Assembly: GCF_046250175.1 (NCBI RefSeq)
Contig: NZ_CP176468.1
Strand: one strand, 5' to 3'
Length of the DNA stretch: 64,000 bases
From: Psychromonas sp030397575
GTDB lineage: Bacteria; Pseudomonadota; Gammaproteobacteria; Enterobacterales; Psychromonadaceae
Position numbers and translations under genes: made by a program. Numbering within the stretch: the first letter of the stretch is position 1; every line of letters begins with the position of its first letter. A model generated the notes under the pieces. The model saw only the letters and a program-made list of their open reading frames with translations. It searched no databases and had not been told where the DNA came from. Shown here in pieces: positions 43,923 to 52,677 of this stretch.

Positions 43923-45104
43923 TTCTCTTATGTTATGAGAGGTGCATGATAGGCATATAGGTTTGAACGTCGATCTATTAAAGAAATCGATTCCCTTCTT
44001 TTGTTATGATCTTTTTTTGATCACGTAGTTGTTTTTTCTTTTTTTAGAAAAATAATAAAATAGTGTGCTTTTAAAATAGTTAATTGTATCAATCGTGTCC
44101 TCTCGTTTTTTAGTTGTATGCCTTTTAAGATAGGGGAAAGGGATTGAACGATAGTGTCACACTCATCACATCATGCGCCTCTAGTTTGTGGTTTTCTCTC
44201 TACAAGGCCGATATATTGATGGGAAGCCCAACTATCATATCCTGTGAAGTCACAGTGAGAGAGTGAATAAGAAACTGGAAAATAAGAGATAACGTGTTAC
44301 CTTATTGTTAAATTAAAATCCGTTAAATCATGTTCTTAACTGTTATTAGTAACAAACAGAATAAAGAAATCAGTTTCTAAAGGATAACCAACTAAGAGTT
44401 ATTAAGGTAAACGATTTTTAAACATAAATAGTAGAACCTTTTATAAATACTTACTCAGTTATTACAGTTTGATCACAGCTTTGAAAACCTCTTATCTAAA
44501 CTCCATTAATCGTCATTTTATTTAAATGGTATGTTCAGTTTTAGCGTAAACATCTAGCATCTTCTACATCCCTATTTATCTACTTTAGCTCTTTACTGAG
44601 CGCTCACTCACCTAATTGTACAAAAATCAAACAAAAAATTAGAGCGGGCCTTGAGTTTTTTATGCTTTTTTATTGTTATATTATTGTAATACAAAGTGTC
44701 ATTTAAGGTTGTTCAAATAACTTTTAAATATCAATCAAGTGGATTGCATTCATATTTTATTTGCTCGTATTGAAAGTAGTTATTCTATTGAGAGGGCCTG
44801 AGTCACTTTTTTATTTTTACCAAAGTGATCGTTTTATTAACTTTATTAATATTTTGAAATTTATCTGCTTCGTAAGTTATTTGTACATGGAAGTCGTCAA
44901 TTATTTTTAGTGAATACTGACCATCTATTTCAAAGGTATTGGTGTTCATTGATACATATCGTTTTTACTCAGTTTTACTGAATAAGCGGTAACCGAGAAA
45001 TACAAAGTGCTACTTCTGCAAAAGAAAGAGGACTGTGTGGAGAGTGTTTTAACAATATAAACATTCAGATAAAGAAAGATAACTGATTATATTAGGAGTT
45101 AATT
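43923..45104. other. 1.2-kb stretch without a supported gene
   Basis: Both strands are AT-rich and full of stops. I noted small palindromes TGAGCGCTCA (44597-44606) and TTGTACAA (44616-44623) and T-rich runs, but no RNA fold or family. The last part must hold the promoter of the TRAP transporter; TAGGAG precedes dctP. Confidence 0.45.
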
Positions 45105-46088
45105 ATGGGTTTTAATTTTAAAAAGAGCTTGGCTTCAGCATTGTGCTTAGCGTGGGCATCCTCTGCGTATGCTGCAGTCGAATTTAAGCTTGGTCACTTT
45201 GGTGCTGAAAACCATCCTTCACACATAGCAGCGATGCAATTTGCAAAGCAGGTTGAGGCTCGTACAAATGGCGAAGTTGAAGTTGAAATTTACCCTAATA
45301 ATGCTTTGGGTAGCCCGCCAGAAGTGCTAGAACAAGTAATAATGGGGGTTGTTGATATGAGTCTATCAGGACAGGATCAATTGGCAAAACATGTTCCATT
45401 ATTTGATACCGTGAGTATTCCTTTTTCATTAACTAATGCTGAGCATGCGGATAGAGTTCTAGATGGCCCTTTTAAAGAGTGGGCTACACCTGAGTTAGAT
45501 AAAATTGGCTTGGTTTATTTATCCAGTTGGGATTGGGGATTTCGTCAATTGACTAACTCAGTGCGTCCTATTTTATCCCCTGCAGATGTCAAAGGGTTAA
45601 AGATTCGAACACCTCCTGCTATGACTTATCAAGCTGCAATGCAGGCGATAGGAGCAAATGTGCAAACTATTTCATTCAGTGAGTTGGTGATGGCGATGCG
45701 CCAAGGTGTGGTTGATGGTCAGGAGAATCCAATTGGGGTTATTTATAGTTTAAAACTGTATGAATCTCAGAAATATATTTCAATTCTTAATTACCTTTAT
45801 AGCTCAATGGTTCATGTTGTTTCTAAAGATGCTTGGGATCGCTTAAATGATGAGCAACGTAAGATTATCAGTGAGGAGTCTGATTCAGCCCGTTTATTAA
45901 TGCGTAAGTTAATGAGAGAGGAAGAATTAAAACAAATCGCAGATATGCGCGCTAAAGGTATTGTAATTGATGAGCCTGATCTTGCACCTTTCCAAGCAAT
46001 GATGGGGCCAGCCTATGAACAAATTAAAAAGAAAGTAGGTGCCGCTAATTTTGATAAATGGATTGAGATGGCTGAGTCTCTTAAATAA
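45105..46088 (+). CDS. TRAP transporter substrate-binding protein (DctP family)
   Basis: The 327-residue protein has a signal peptide ending AYA-AVEF (about residue 23) and the DctP fold: KLGHFGAENHPSHIAAMQFA, VDMSLSGQDQLA, and the carboxylate-binding Arg segment VKGLKIRTPPA (about residues 163-173) followed by GVVDGQENPI. It binds an organic acid in the periplasm for the sodium-driven TRAP permease encoded downstream. The ligand cannot be assigned; C4-dicarboxylates, sialic acid or sugar acids are possible. AGGAG precedes the ATG. Confidence 0.94.
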   Translation: MGFNFKKSLASALCLAWASSAYAAVEFKLGHFGAENHPSHIAAMQFAKQVEARTNGEVEVEIYPNNALGSPPEVLEQVIMGVVDMSLSGQDQLAKHVPLFDTVSIPFSLTNAEHADRVLDGPFKEWATPELDKIGLVYLSSWDWGFRQLTNSVRPILSPADVKGLKIRTPPAMTYQAAMQAIGANVQTISFSELVMAMRQGVVDGQENPIGVIYSLKLYESQKYISILNYLYSSMVHVVSKDAWDRLNDEQRKIISEESDSARLLMRKLMREEELKQIADMRAKGIVIDEPDLAPFQAMMGPAYEQIKKKVGAANFDKWIEMAESLK

Positions 46089-46312
46089 TCAACATTATAA
46101 ATGCTAAACCCTATTTATTTCGTCTTGAATAAAGGCGAAATATTTCAATTTTACTAATGCATCCAGAAGCAGTTTATAGTTTGAAATCAATCTCTCATTA
46201 AAAGATCTATAACAAATTTGGCTAGCTTCATTAATACCAGTCATATTTAGTGAGTGTTGGCTGAATTATAGTTGTTTTAAATGCATTAGATATGACGAAC
46301 AGGTAACCTTGT

Positions 46313-47602
46313 ATGTTGACCTTAGCGATATTCGGGCTTTTAATTTTCCTACTGTTGATTAATGTTCCTGTGGTGGTGGCCATTGGGTTAACATCGGTCA
46401 TTTTTTTTGTTGGCCTTGGCGATGTGCGGCTATTAGCTATGTTACCTCATCGCATGTATTACGGCACAACGGGCTTTACATTATTAGCCATCCCATTTTT
46501 TATTTTAGCTGGCAATTTAATGAATACAGGAGGCATTACCGATCGTATTTTCCGGTTTGCACAAACCATGGTTGGCCACATATCTGGCGGTATTGGCCAA
46601 GTTAATATTGTGGCGAGTGTCATTTTCTCTGGCATGTCGGGCTCTGCTGTAGCTGATGCAGCTGGCTTAGGGCAAATAGAGCATAAAGCTATGGTTGACC
46701 AAGGTTATGAGCCTGCAGACTCGGCAACACTTGTCGCTGCTTCCTCTGTTATTGGTCCTGTTATACCGCCTAGCATTCCCTTCGTTTTATACGGTTCAAT
46801 TACCAGTGTGTCAGTGGCTCGCTTATTCTTAGCTGGTTTTATACCTGGTGTGTTGATGGCGTTAGGAATGATGGTTGCGTTAAGTATCTTAGCAAAACGT
46901 AAAAACTATCCCTGTGCAGATACTAAAGCCACATTCAGAGATCGTTTATCATCGTTTAATGGTGCTTTTTGGCCATTGATGGCACCGGTTATTATTGTTG
47001 GCGGCATTATGAGTGGCTTTTTTACACCCACTGAAGCATCCGTAGTCGTTTGTGTATACGCAGCATTATTGGGTTTCTATTACAGAGATTTAAAGCTAAA
47101 AGCATTACCGGGCATAATTTATAAATCCATTACTCAATCAGTTAGTTTGTTATTTATTATCGCCTCGGCTAACTTTTTTGGATGGTTGATTATCCATCAA
47201 AAAATTCCAGATAGCGTCATTGAAACCTTAGTCGGATTTGGAGCAACACAATCGATAGTGATGTGGATTGTGATAGGCATAGTGCTCACTATGGGGTTAT
47301 TTTTAGAGGGTAATGCTATCTTTTTAATTACCTTACCGCTGTTTATGCCGATTGCCACCATGTTTGACATTGACTTGGTTAACTTCGGTGTCGTGATGGT
47401 GTTATTGATTATGATTGGTAACTTAACACCGCCAGTAGGCATGTGTTTATTTGCCGTTGATAGCTTTGCAAAAGTCGGCATGCCTGCCTTAGCTAAAAGG
47501 GTATGGCCATATTTATTGATGATATTTCTTATCACTGTGTTAATTGCATTTGTGCCGAGTATTTCTTTGTTTTTACCTAATCTTATTATGGGGGAAATGT
47601 GA
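46313..47602 (+). CDS. TRAP transporter large permease (DctM family)
   Basis: The 429-residue protein is very hydrophobic, about eleven to twelve membrane segments, with family segments LLAIPFFILAGNLMNTGGIT, SGMSGSAVADAAGLG and GPVIPPSIPFVLYG. It is the ion-coupled translocation subunit. It follows the binding protein after a 224-base gap and precedes the small subunit, an order (P-M-Q) different from the common P-Q-M. Confidence 0.95.
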   Translation: MLTLAIFGLLIFLLLINVPVVVAIGLTSVIFFVGLGDVRLLAMLPHRMYYGTTGFTLLAIPFFILAGNLMNTGGITDRIFRFAQTMVGHISGGIGQVNIVASVIFSGMSGSAVADAAGLGQIEHKAMVDQGYEPADSATLVAASSVIGPVIPPSIPFVLYGSITSVSVARLFLAGFIPGVLMALGMMVALSILAKRKNYPCADTKATFRDRLSSFNGAFWPLMAPVIIVGGIMSGFFTPTEASVVVCVYAALLGFYYRDLKLKALPGIIYKSITQSVSLLFIIASANFFGWLIIHQKIPDSVIETLVGFGATQSIVMWIVIGIVLTMGLFLEGNAIFLITLPLFMPIATMFDIDLVNFGVVMVLLIMIGNLTPPVGMCLFAVDSFAKVGMPALAKRVWPYLLMIFLITVLIAFVPSISLFLPNLIMGEM

Positions 47603-48177
47603 TGGTGGGATTATTGCAAAGCATTGATATTTGGGTGCAAAGAATACTACGCTATATTGCTATTACTATGTTTTCAATTCTCGCTCTTTTATTGATTGCG
47701 AATATTTCGTTACGTTTAATTAACGACTTAATTCAATTTTTGCTAGTGAATGGCTGGGAGGGAACTGCCAACTTTATTCAGAGTGTAATCACTATTAACT
47801 CTTTTTATTGGTTTGATGAGATTATTGAATTGAGTTTTGCTGCACTGGTTTTTTATGGTGCGGCAGCTTTGTGGTGTGCCAAGTTACACTTTTCAGTAGG
47901 GGACTGGATAACGCCGCGTATTAATAGTATACGCTTACAAAATTTATATAAGTTACTGATATTACTTATTTCTGCGACTTTTATGGCTATCTTATTTTGG
48001 TATTCGCTTAAGTTAACTTTAAGAACAAATCAAGTGACCACTGCCTTCCAAATTAAGCAATGGATCCTCTACTCCTGTGTCCCGATCTCTTCGATGATCA
48101 TGTTGATCTACTCAATCGTTGATGTAGTTATTGCGGCTAAACGTTTGTTGCACGGAGATCACCCAGTACAGCAATAA
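47602..48177 (+). CDS. TRAP transporter small permease (DctQ family)
   Basis: The roughly 191-residue protein has four membrane segments, the DctQ topology, with FYGAAALWCAKLHFSVGDWI at the centre matching the family loop. It stabilises the large permease and contacts the binding protein. Its start overlaps the dctM stop: GTG 47599 or ATG 47602 are both possible with GGGGGAAA upstream; I chose ATG. Confidence 0.9.
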   Translation: MVGLLQSIDIWVQRILRYIAITMFSILALLLIANISLRLINDLIQFLLVNGWEGTANFIQSVITINSFYWFDEIIELSFAALVFYGAAALWCAKLHFSVGDWITPRINSIRLQNLYKLLILLISATFMAILFWYSLKLTLRTNQVTTAFQIKQWILYSCVPISSMIMLIYSIVDVVIAAKRLLHGDHPVQQ

Positions 48178-48218
48178 AAACCAAACCATTTATTTTTCTA
48201 GATATGACTATCAAAATA

Positions 48219-48251
48219 CAACCAAACTGATCAATTCAATCAGTTTGGTTG
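48219..48251. terminator. Convergent terminator between dctQ and yitT-family gene
   Basis: CAACCAAACTGAT / ATCAGTTTGGTTG, a perfect 13-bp stem with a 7-base loop, in the 80-base gap between convergent genes. Confidence 0.85.
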
Positions 48252-48257
48252 CCTTTA

Positions 48258-48887
48258 TTATACTGTATACCTGTCTTTACGATGATTAAGTGCAATGATT
48301 AAGTTAAGTACAATACCGCAGAAAATAGACAAAACTAATTGATATAGCGAGACAATAGATAAAGAAATTAACATGATTGTCAGGTCTGCTCCCATCAATA
48401 GCCAGCCAGCTTTGACTGCAAACTTATCTTGTAAATACAGCGCGAGAATATTAAAACCACCTAAACTGGCTTTGTGGCGAAATAATACGATAAAACCTAC
48501 ACCAAAAATAAAGCCGCCAAAAATAGCAGCATAAATAGGGTTAAGTGCTTCAATGCTAATGAATTGGTCGTGTAAGGAGCTGAATATAGAAACTAGTAGC
48601 ACTGCAATAAAGGTTTTTAGGGTAAACATTCTCCCCATACGATGTAGCGCTAAATAATAAAAAGGGAGATTAATGAAAAAGAAAATAACACCAAAATTGA
48701 GATCAAGTTTGTAATGAATTAATAGTGATAGTCCTGCTGTTCCGCCTGTGAGTAATCCTGCATGTTTTAGAAATAAAACACCAAATGAGACCAAACTAGT
48801 TCCAATTAATATAGCCATCGCATCTTCAAACCAACGATGCCCAGTTGTTATTTTCTGTATGTTATCTACTAGTCCAGTATCTGACAT
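48258..48887 (-). CDS. YitT-family membrane protein
   Basis: The 209-residue protein has five or six membrane segments and the YitT-family N-terminal repeat GTSLVSFGVLFLKHAGLLTGGTAGLSLLI and FGVGFIVLFRHKASLGGFNIL (in parts). It lacks the C-terminal DUF2179 domain of Bacillus YitT proteins. Function of the short proteobacterial version is unclear. I prefer the ATG at 48887; 48914 is also possible and neither has an ideal ribosome site. Confidence 0.82.
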   Translation of the reverse strand: MSDTGLVDNIQKITTGHRWFEDAMAILIGTSLVSFGVLFLKHAGLLTGGTAGLSLLIHYKLDLNFGVIFFFINLPFYYLALHRMGRMFTLKTFIAVLLVSIFSSLHDQFISIEALNPIYAAIFGGFIFGVGFIVLFRHKASLGGFNILALYLQDKFAVKAGWLLMGADLTIMLISLSIVSLYQLVLSIFCGIVLNLIIALNHRKDRYTV

Positions 48888-49221
48888 CCTTTGCAGTCCT
48901 ATTGTATTTTGCATTAGTCGTGCATGCTTTATACCATGGTGATTATATTGTGCAATAAGTTGTTTTATTTTGTTTTCATTGTGTATTTTTGGTGCGTTTT
49001 TGTCTATTTTGGTGCACGTTTGAGATGTCGCTTTTATCTGCTATGTCATTGCTATTTTCGTGAGAGTTAGAAGAAAAAGGTTTAAAGATTAGTTGTGTTA
49101 CTTAGCGGTCTAAGGTGGTAATGAAATCCATTTTTTCTGTTCTAAAGTTGAACGGAGATTTACAGGCTTTTCTATTTTGGTTGATATTATATAAAGCCCT
49201 CCACCTCATTGTATTGTTATT
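48888..49221. other. Upstream region of the YitT gene with two GGTGC direct repeats
   Basis: TATTTTTGGTGCG and TATTTTGGTGCACG place GGTGC at 48991 and 49011, exactly 20 bases apart, about two helical turns. They lie about 100 bases before the minus-strand YitT-family gene and could be regulator half-sites. No other feature is seen. Confidence 0.4.
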
Positions 49222-49683
49222 TCAGTTTACCGTTTTAATGCCACTTTCTTTGATTCGTTCAAGTACGAGAGACGTTTTGATATGTGAAATGAGTTTGGTT
49301 TGGAATACTCGTGAAAGTAACGCATTCAAACTGTCTAGATCGGAAACTACCATTTTAAGTGAATAGTCTGCATCACCAGTGGTTTTATAGGCATCGATTA
49401 TACTCGGTTCATTCACAATAAATTGGTGAAAGTCTTGTGCATTTTCATTTTCATGGTTAATGAGTTTAACTTCTACCATTGCCTGCATCTCTTGTTTTAA
49501 TGCTTTTGGTGCGAGGCGAGCGTGGTAGCCCAAAATAAGTTGTTGTTGCTCCAGACTGATACGACGACGTGAACATTGTGATGGAGATAAACCAACTAAG
49601 TCACTGAGCTCTTGATTAGTGAGGCGTCCATTTTCCTGTAATAAGGTTAATATCTTTACATCATATTCATCAATATTGGACAT
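49222..49683 (-). CDS. Lrp/AsnC-family transcriptional regulator
   Basis: The 153-residue protein has an N-terminal winged helix (YDVKILTLLQENGRLTNQELSDLVGLS and SPSQCSRRRISLEQ in parts) and a RAM/AsnC ligand domain with TTGDADYSLKMVVSDLDS. Such proteins sense amino acids or related small molecules. The frame is open to 49737, but the family start MSNIDEYD lies at 49683. It may control the nearby transporter or hydrolase genes; no direct evidence. Confidence 0.92.
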   Translation of the reverse strand: MSNIDEYDVKILTLLQENGRLTNQELSDLVGLSPSQCSRRRISLEQQQLILGYHARLAPKALKQEMQAMVEVKLINHENENAQDFHQFIVNEPSIIDAYKTTGDADYSLKMVVSDLDSLNALLSRVFQTKLISHIKTSLVLERIKESGIKTVN

Positions 49684-49783
49684 TCCTGCGCCTCTTATTA
49701 AAGTTAAGGACACAGAGTCTAACAAAGAAAATATCAACTGGCTTTAAGAATAAATAGTCTAATGCCTTATTAATATCGTTATT

Positions 49784-50968
49784 TTAGGGAGTAATTGAAT
49801 CTGTAATCTGTTTAATCGATTCCGTTAATTCTTTGTAATAAGGGTTCCAGGTTAAGCGTGCATAAATTCTATCTGCTTGTGAGTAACCCCAAGCAGAAAA
49901 CCATACTTCAGCGCCACTTTTACAGGCTTCGATGGCTTGGTTATCAAAGCTATTTTCACAAATTATTTTCTCGCCATATTGACCATAATAGGGGTTATCA
50001 GGGGCAAATATCGGACTCATATGCGAAGCGGTACTTATTTTATATTGATCTAAATGCATCGGAAATACACTGACATTGTCAGTAGCTTGTTGTTTATCCC
50101 CATACCAAATTAACTGGTTCTTAGGGTTAGTAAAAGAGTCGTGAAAGCGTTCTTCAGTTGCTTCAGAGTTGATCACACTATCAGCTTCACTGACCACCAC
50201 TAAAGTAGGAATGGTTATATTGTTGTGGTCTATTTTATCTCTTGTCACTACCGCACTATCTGCATAAGCGGCTCCAGCTAATGTGGGAGCAGAGTTATAT
50301 TTTACATAATTATCTTCTATCCCTTCCCAACCATCAAATACAGTGGCTAAAAGTGGTGTTAGCCTTTCTAAAATTGGCATATGTGATTCAAAACCGGGAG
50401 AAAACAACAATAAACCTGCAATACCACCATGGTCTATTGCGTTTACAGTCACTAGATTCGCACCGGTAGAGAAACCACCTAACCAGACCTGTTTATAATC
50501 TTGTTTAAGCAGCTCAACATAATGGTCAACAATCTGTTGCCAATCAGCATAAGTGGCTAGCTTCAGGTCGTCGGCTTTACTGCCGTGTCCTGGTAATAAC
50601 AAGGTTTGTACATAGAACCCCTGAGACTGCAATGTAACGGCTAAATCGGAGAAGCTATAAGGTGAATCTCCTAAACCATGTACTAATAAGATAGCTTTAT
50701 CTGTAGCTTGTTCAGGAAACAGCTGAAAAGGCATATTCATTGCTAGTTCTTCTGTATGGTCAGCATTAATAAACTGTCGATGTGCCATTAACCAAGTCTT
50801 AGTCTCTGCCAAGTATTGATTAAAAGTCGGCTGAATATATGGGTAGTATTGTTCCGACTGATCTAAGGAAACCGAGGGTTTACTATTAAATACCACACAA
50901 CCTGTGGTTAGGCTGATAATCGCAAAAATAAGTGTGGCAGCAATGATCTTTTGTTTATTGTTCAGCAT
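49784..50968 (-). CDS. Lipoprotein alpha/beta hydrolase (S33-like esterase/lipase)
   Basis: The 394-residue protein has a lipobox LTTGC (Cys 24), so it is membrane anchored. The hydrolase fold shows ILLVHGLGDSPYSFSDLA (oxyanion region), LLLPGHGSKADDL, the nucleophile elbow GGFSTG (Ser about residue 168) and a likely acid in VVSEADSVIN, with a His in SHMSPIF. Substrate unknown; serine aminopeptidase S33 and monoacylglycerol lipase-like enzymes share these motifs. It lies eight bases after a disrupted AraC-type regulator gene, so it is probably co-transcribed with it. Confidence 0.88.
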   Translation of the reverse strand: MLNNKQKIIAATLIFAIISLTTGCVVFNSKPSVSLDQSEQYYPYIQPTFNQYLAETKTWLMAHRQFINADHTEELAMNMPFQLFPEQATDKAILLVHGLGDSPYSFSDLAVTLQSQGFYVQTLLLPGHGSKADDLKLATYADWQQIVDHYVELLKQDYKQVWLGGFSTGANLVTVNAIDHGGIAGLLLFSPGFESHMPILERLTPLLATVFDGWEGIEDNYVKYNSAPTLAGAAYADSAVVTRDKIDHNNITIPTLVVVSEADSVINSEATEERFHDSFTNPKNQLIWYGDKQQATDNVSVFPMHLDQYKISTASHMSPIFAPDNPYYGQYGEKIICENSFDNQAIEACKSGAEVWFSAWGYSQADRIYARLTWNPYYKELTESIKQITDSITP

Positions 50969-50976
50969 GGGTTCTC

Positions 50977-51902
50977 TTAGTTGATGTAGTTAGGCTTAGT
51001 TGACGATCCTGTTCCTCTGTAAGCACTGGGATTCATGCCCGTTTTAGCTTTAAATAATTTTGAGAAGTGCTGTGGATACTCAAAACCAAGTTCATAGGAT
51101 ATTTGTGTAATGGATAAAGTGTATTCTGAGATCAGCGTTTTAGCTCTGTCGATTAAAAATAGATGGATGTACTCTAATGCACTCTTACCTGTCTCGCGCT
51201 TCAAAGATAATAGGGAGATAAGGCTAATGCTTTACCGCAGTATTGAACCGAAGGAATACCTTGCTCTAATGGTTTGTCACTACGGTAATAATCTATCAAT
51301 AGTTGTTCAAATCGATCAACATAGCTTTGGTTAAGGTCGGCTCGAACATAAAATTGTCGGTCATAAAATCGCACGCAGTAATTGAATAACAAGGCGAGTC
51401 TAGACTGCAATAATGTTTGGGTGTGGCGATCCATACTTTGTGATAATTCATATTCAATCTCTTTTGAAATATCAGTGACCACTTGGCACTCTTTTTCAGA
51501 CAAGTGTAAAGACTCATTACAAGCGTATTCAAAAAAGTGATATTGGTTGATGTTTTTGCCGAGTACGCCTTGTTTAATAAAGTCAGGGTGGAAAGCAATG
51601 GTCCAACCTTTTGTACTGGTGTTTGATTGAACATTGTCAACAGAAGCTGATTGCCCTGGAGACATAAATACCATAGAGCCATCATCGAAATCATAATGAC
51701 TACGTCCATAACCCATTACACATTGTAAGCCATCTTTTAATGACACTTGATACAGACCAAAAGTATATTGCACACCACTTTTAATCTTACCCTGTAGCGC
51801 ATTATGGGGGTACACGGAGATAAGTGGGTGACTAGGTCTAGGTAATTGCAAGTAATCATGTAATTGAGAAATAGAGTTAATAGAGACAGACTTCATCACC
51901 AC
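50977..51902 (-). pseudogene. AraC-family regulator gene broken by a frameshift
   Basis: The 5' frame (51902-51201) encodes 233 residues of an AraC-binding domain and the first helix-turn-helix, ending LALSPYYL-stop. The next frame (51204-50977) continues LKRETGKSALEYIHLFLID and the second helix-turn-helix ISYELGFEYPQHFSKLFK. Family comparison expects about S-x-L between YYL and LKRE, so roughly ten bases are missing at the junction CTTTGAAG near 51205. The regulator would lose its C-terminal DNA-binding helices. A sequencing error cannot be excluded. Confidence 0.85.
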
Positions 51903-52096
51903 TTTCCTTTGTTAATTTTTCTAGACAAACATGCCTTTATATTCATTCTGGTCATGCTAATGAATACTCATAATAGCAAAATCTTGTTTGCTACCCTCGC
52001 AGTAAATACTGATCATACTTAAATACAGTCCACCTACTTATACATTTCTTAAATGATAGTTATCGATTTTCCTGTTTATTGTTTTTTTGATGGTTA

Positions 52097-52148
52097 TTGA
52101 CAAGGTAGAGTGTTTACTCTACCTTGTCGGTAGAATAAACACTCTACT
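52097..52148. promoter_or_regulatory. tetR promoter with two palindromic operators
   Basis: A consensus -35 TTGACA (52097-52102) is followed 17 bases later by a weak -10 TACCTT (52120-52125). Operator 1, GGTAGAGTGTTTACTCTACC (52104-52123), sits between them and is part of a perfect 13-bp inverted repeat (52099-52111, 52116-52128). Operator 2 (52129-52147) read on the other strand differs from operator 1 at one of 19 positions. Centres are about 25 bases apart, just before the tetR ATG. This suggests autorepression. Confidence 0.85.
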
Positions 52149-52158
52149 TGGATCTGTA

Positions 52159-52674
52159 ATGTTAAAACAACAAATTGCTGCACGTCTTGAAACAGCTTTT
52201 AGTCAACATGGTTTTGCAAAACCCAGTGTTGCCCAGCTAAAAAATGAGTGCGAGGTGAGTTTGAGAACCTTGTACAAATACTTTCCATCGAAAGAAACCA
52301 TGATTGTAGCGGCACTTGAATACCGCCATCAGCGTTACCTTGCATTTTTGCTTGAAAACGCGCCTGAGCCAGGCACTCAATGTGCCGTGCATATCTTTAA
52401 GCAGTTAGAGCTATGGATGCATGAATATGCACCACATGGCTGTTTATCCATGAATGCCATTGCTGCTTTTCCTGATAACAGCTTAGTTACTGCTGCGGTG
52501 CAACAGCATAAGCAAGATGTGCGCATTTTTTTAGGAAAACAAAGTCTGCGAGAAGAATCATCAATGGCACTATTTTTATTACATGAAGGGGTGTCCAGTG
52601 CTTGGCCTTTATTAGGAAAAAGTGCAGTAAGCGCTGCTCAACAAACTTTATTACAACTATTAGGGGATGAATAA
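52159..52674 (+). CDS. TetR/AcrR-family transcriptional regulator
   Basis: The 171-residue protein has a TetR helix-turn-helix (PSVAQLKNECEVSLRTLYKYF then PSKETMIVAALEYR). The frame is open from 52087 through the operators, but ATG 52159 gives the normal N-terminus (MLKQQIAARLETAF). The C-terminal ligand domain has CLSMNAIAAFPDNS. Four bases separate it from the oxidoreductase gene, which it probably represses along with itself in response to an unknown, perhaps electrophilic, ligand. Confidence 0.92.
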   Translation: MLKQQIAARLETAFSQHGFAKPSVAQLKNECEVSLRTLYKYFPSKETMIVAALEYRHQRYLAFLLENAPEPGTQCAVHIFKQLELWMHEYAPHGCLSMNAIAAFPDNSLVTAAVQQHKQDVRIFLGKQSLREESSMALFLLHEGVSSAWPLLGKSAVSAAQQTLLQLLGDE

Positions 52675-52677
52675 TCT

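Noticed and set aside
44591..44623. Palindromes TGAGCGCTCA and TTGTACAA as operators of the TRAP transporter
   Set aside because: They are short, single copies nearly 500 bases from dctP, with no adjacent regulator gene; chance is likely.
49115..49366. 83-codon plus-strand frame near the Lrp gene
   Set aside because: It overlaps the 3' end of the clear Lrp/AsnC gene on the other strand and has no recognisable features.
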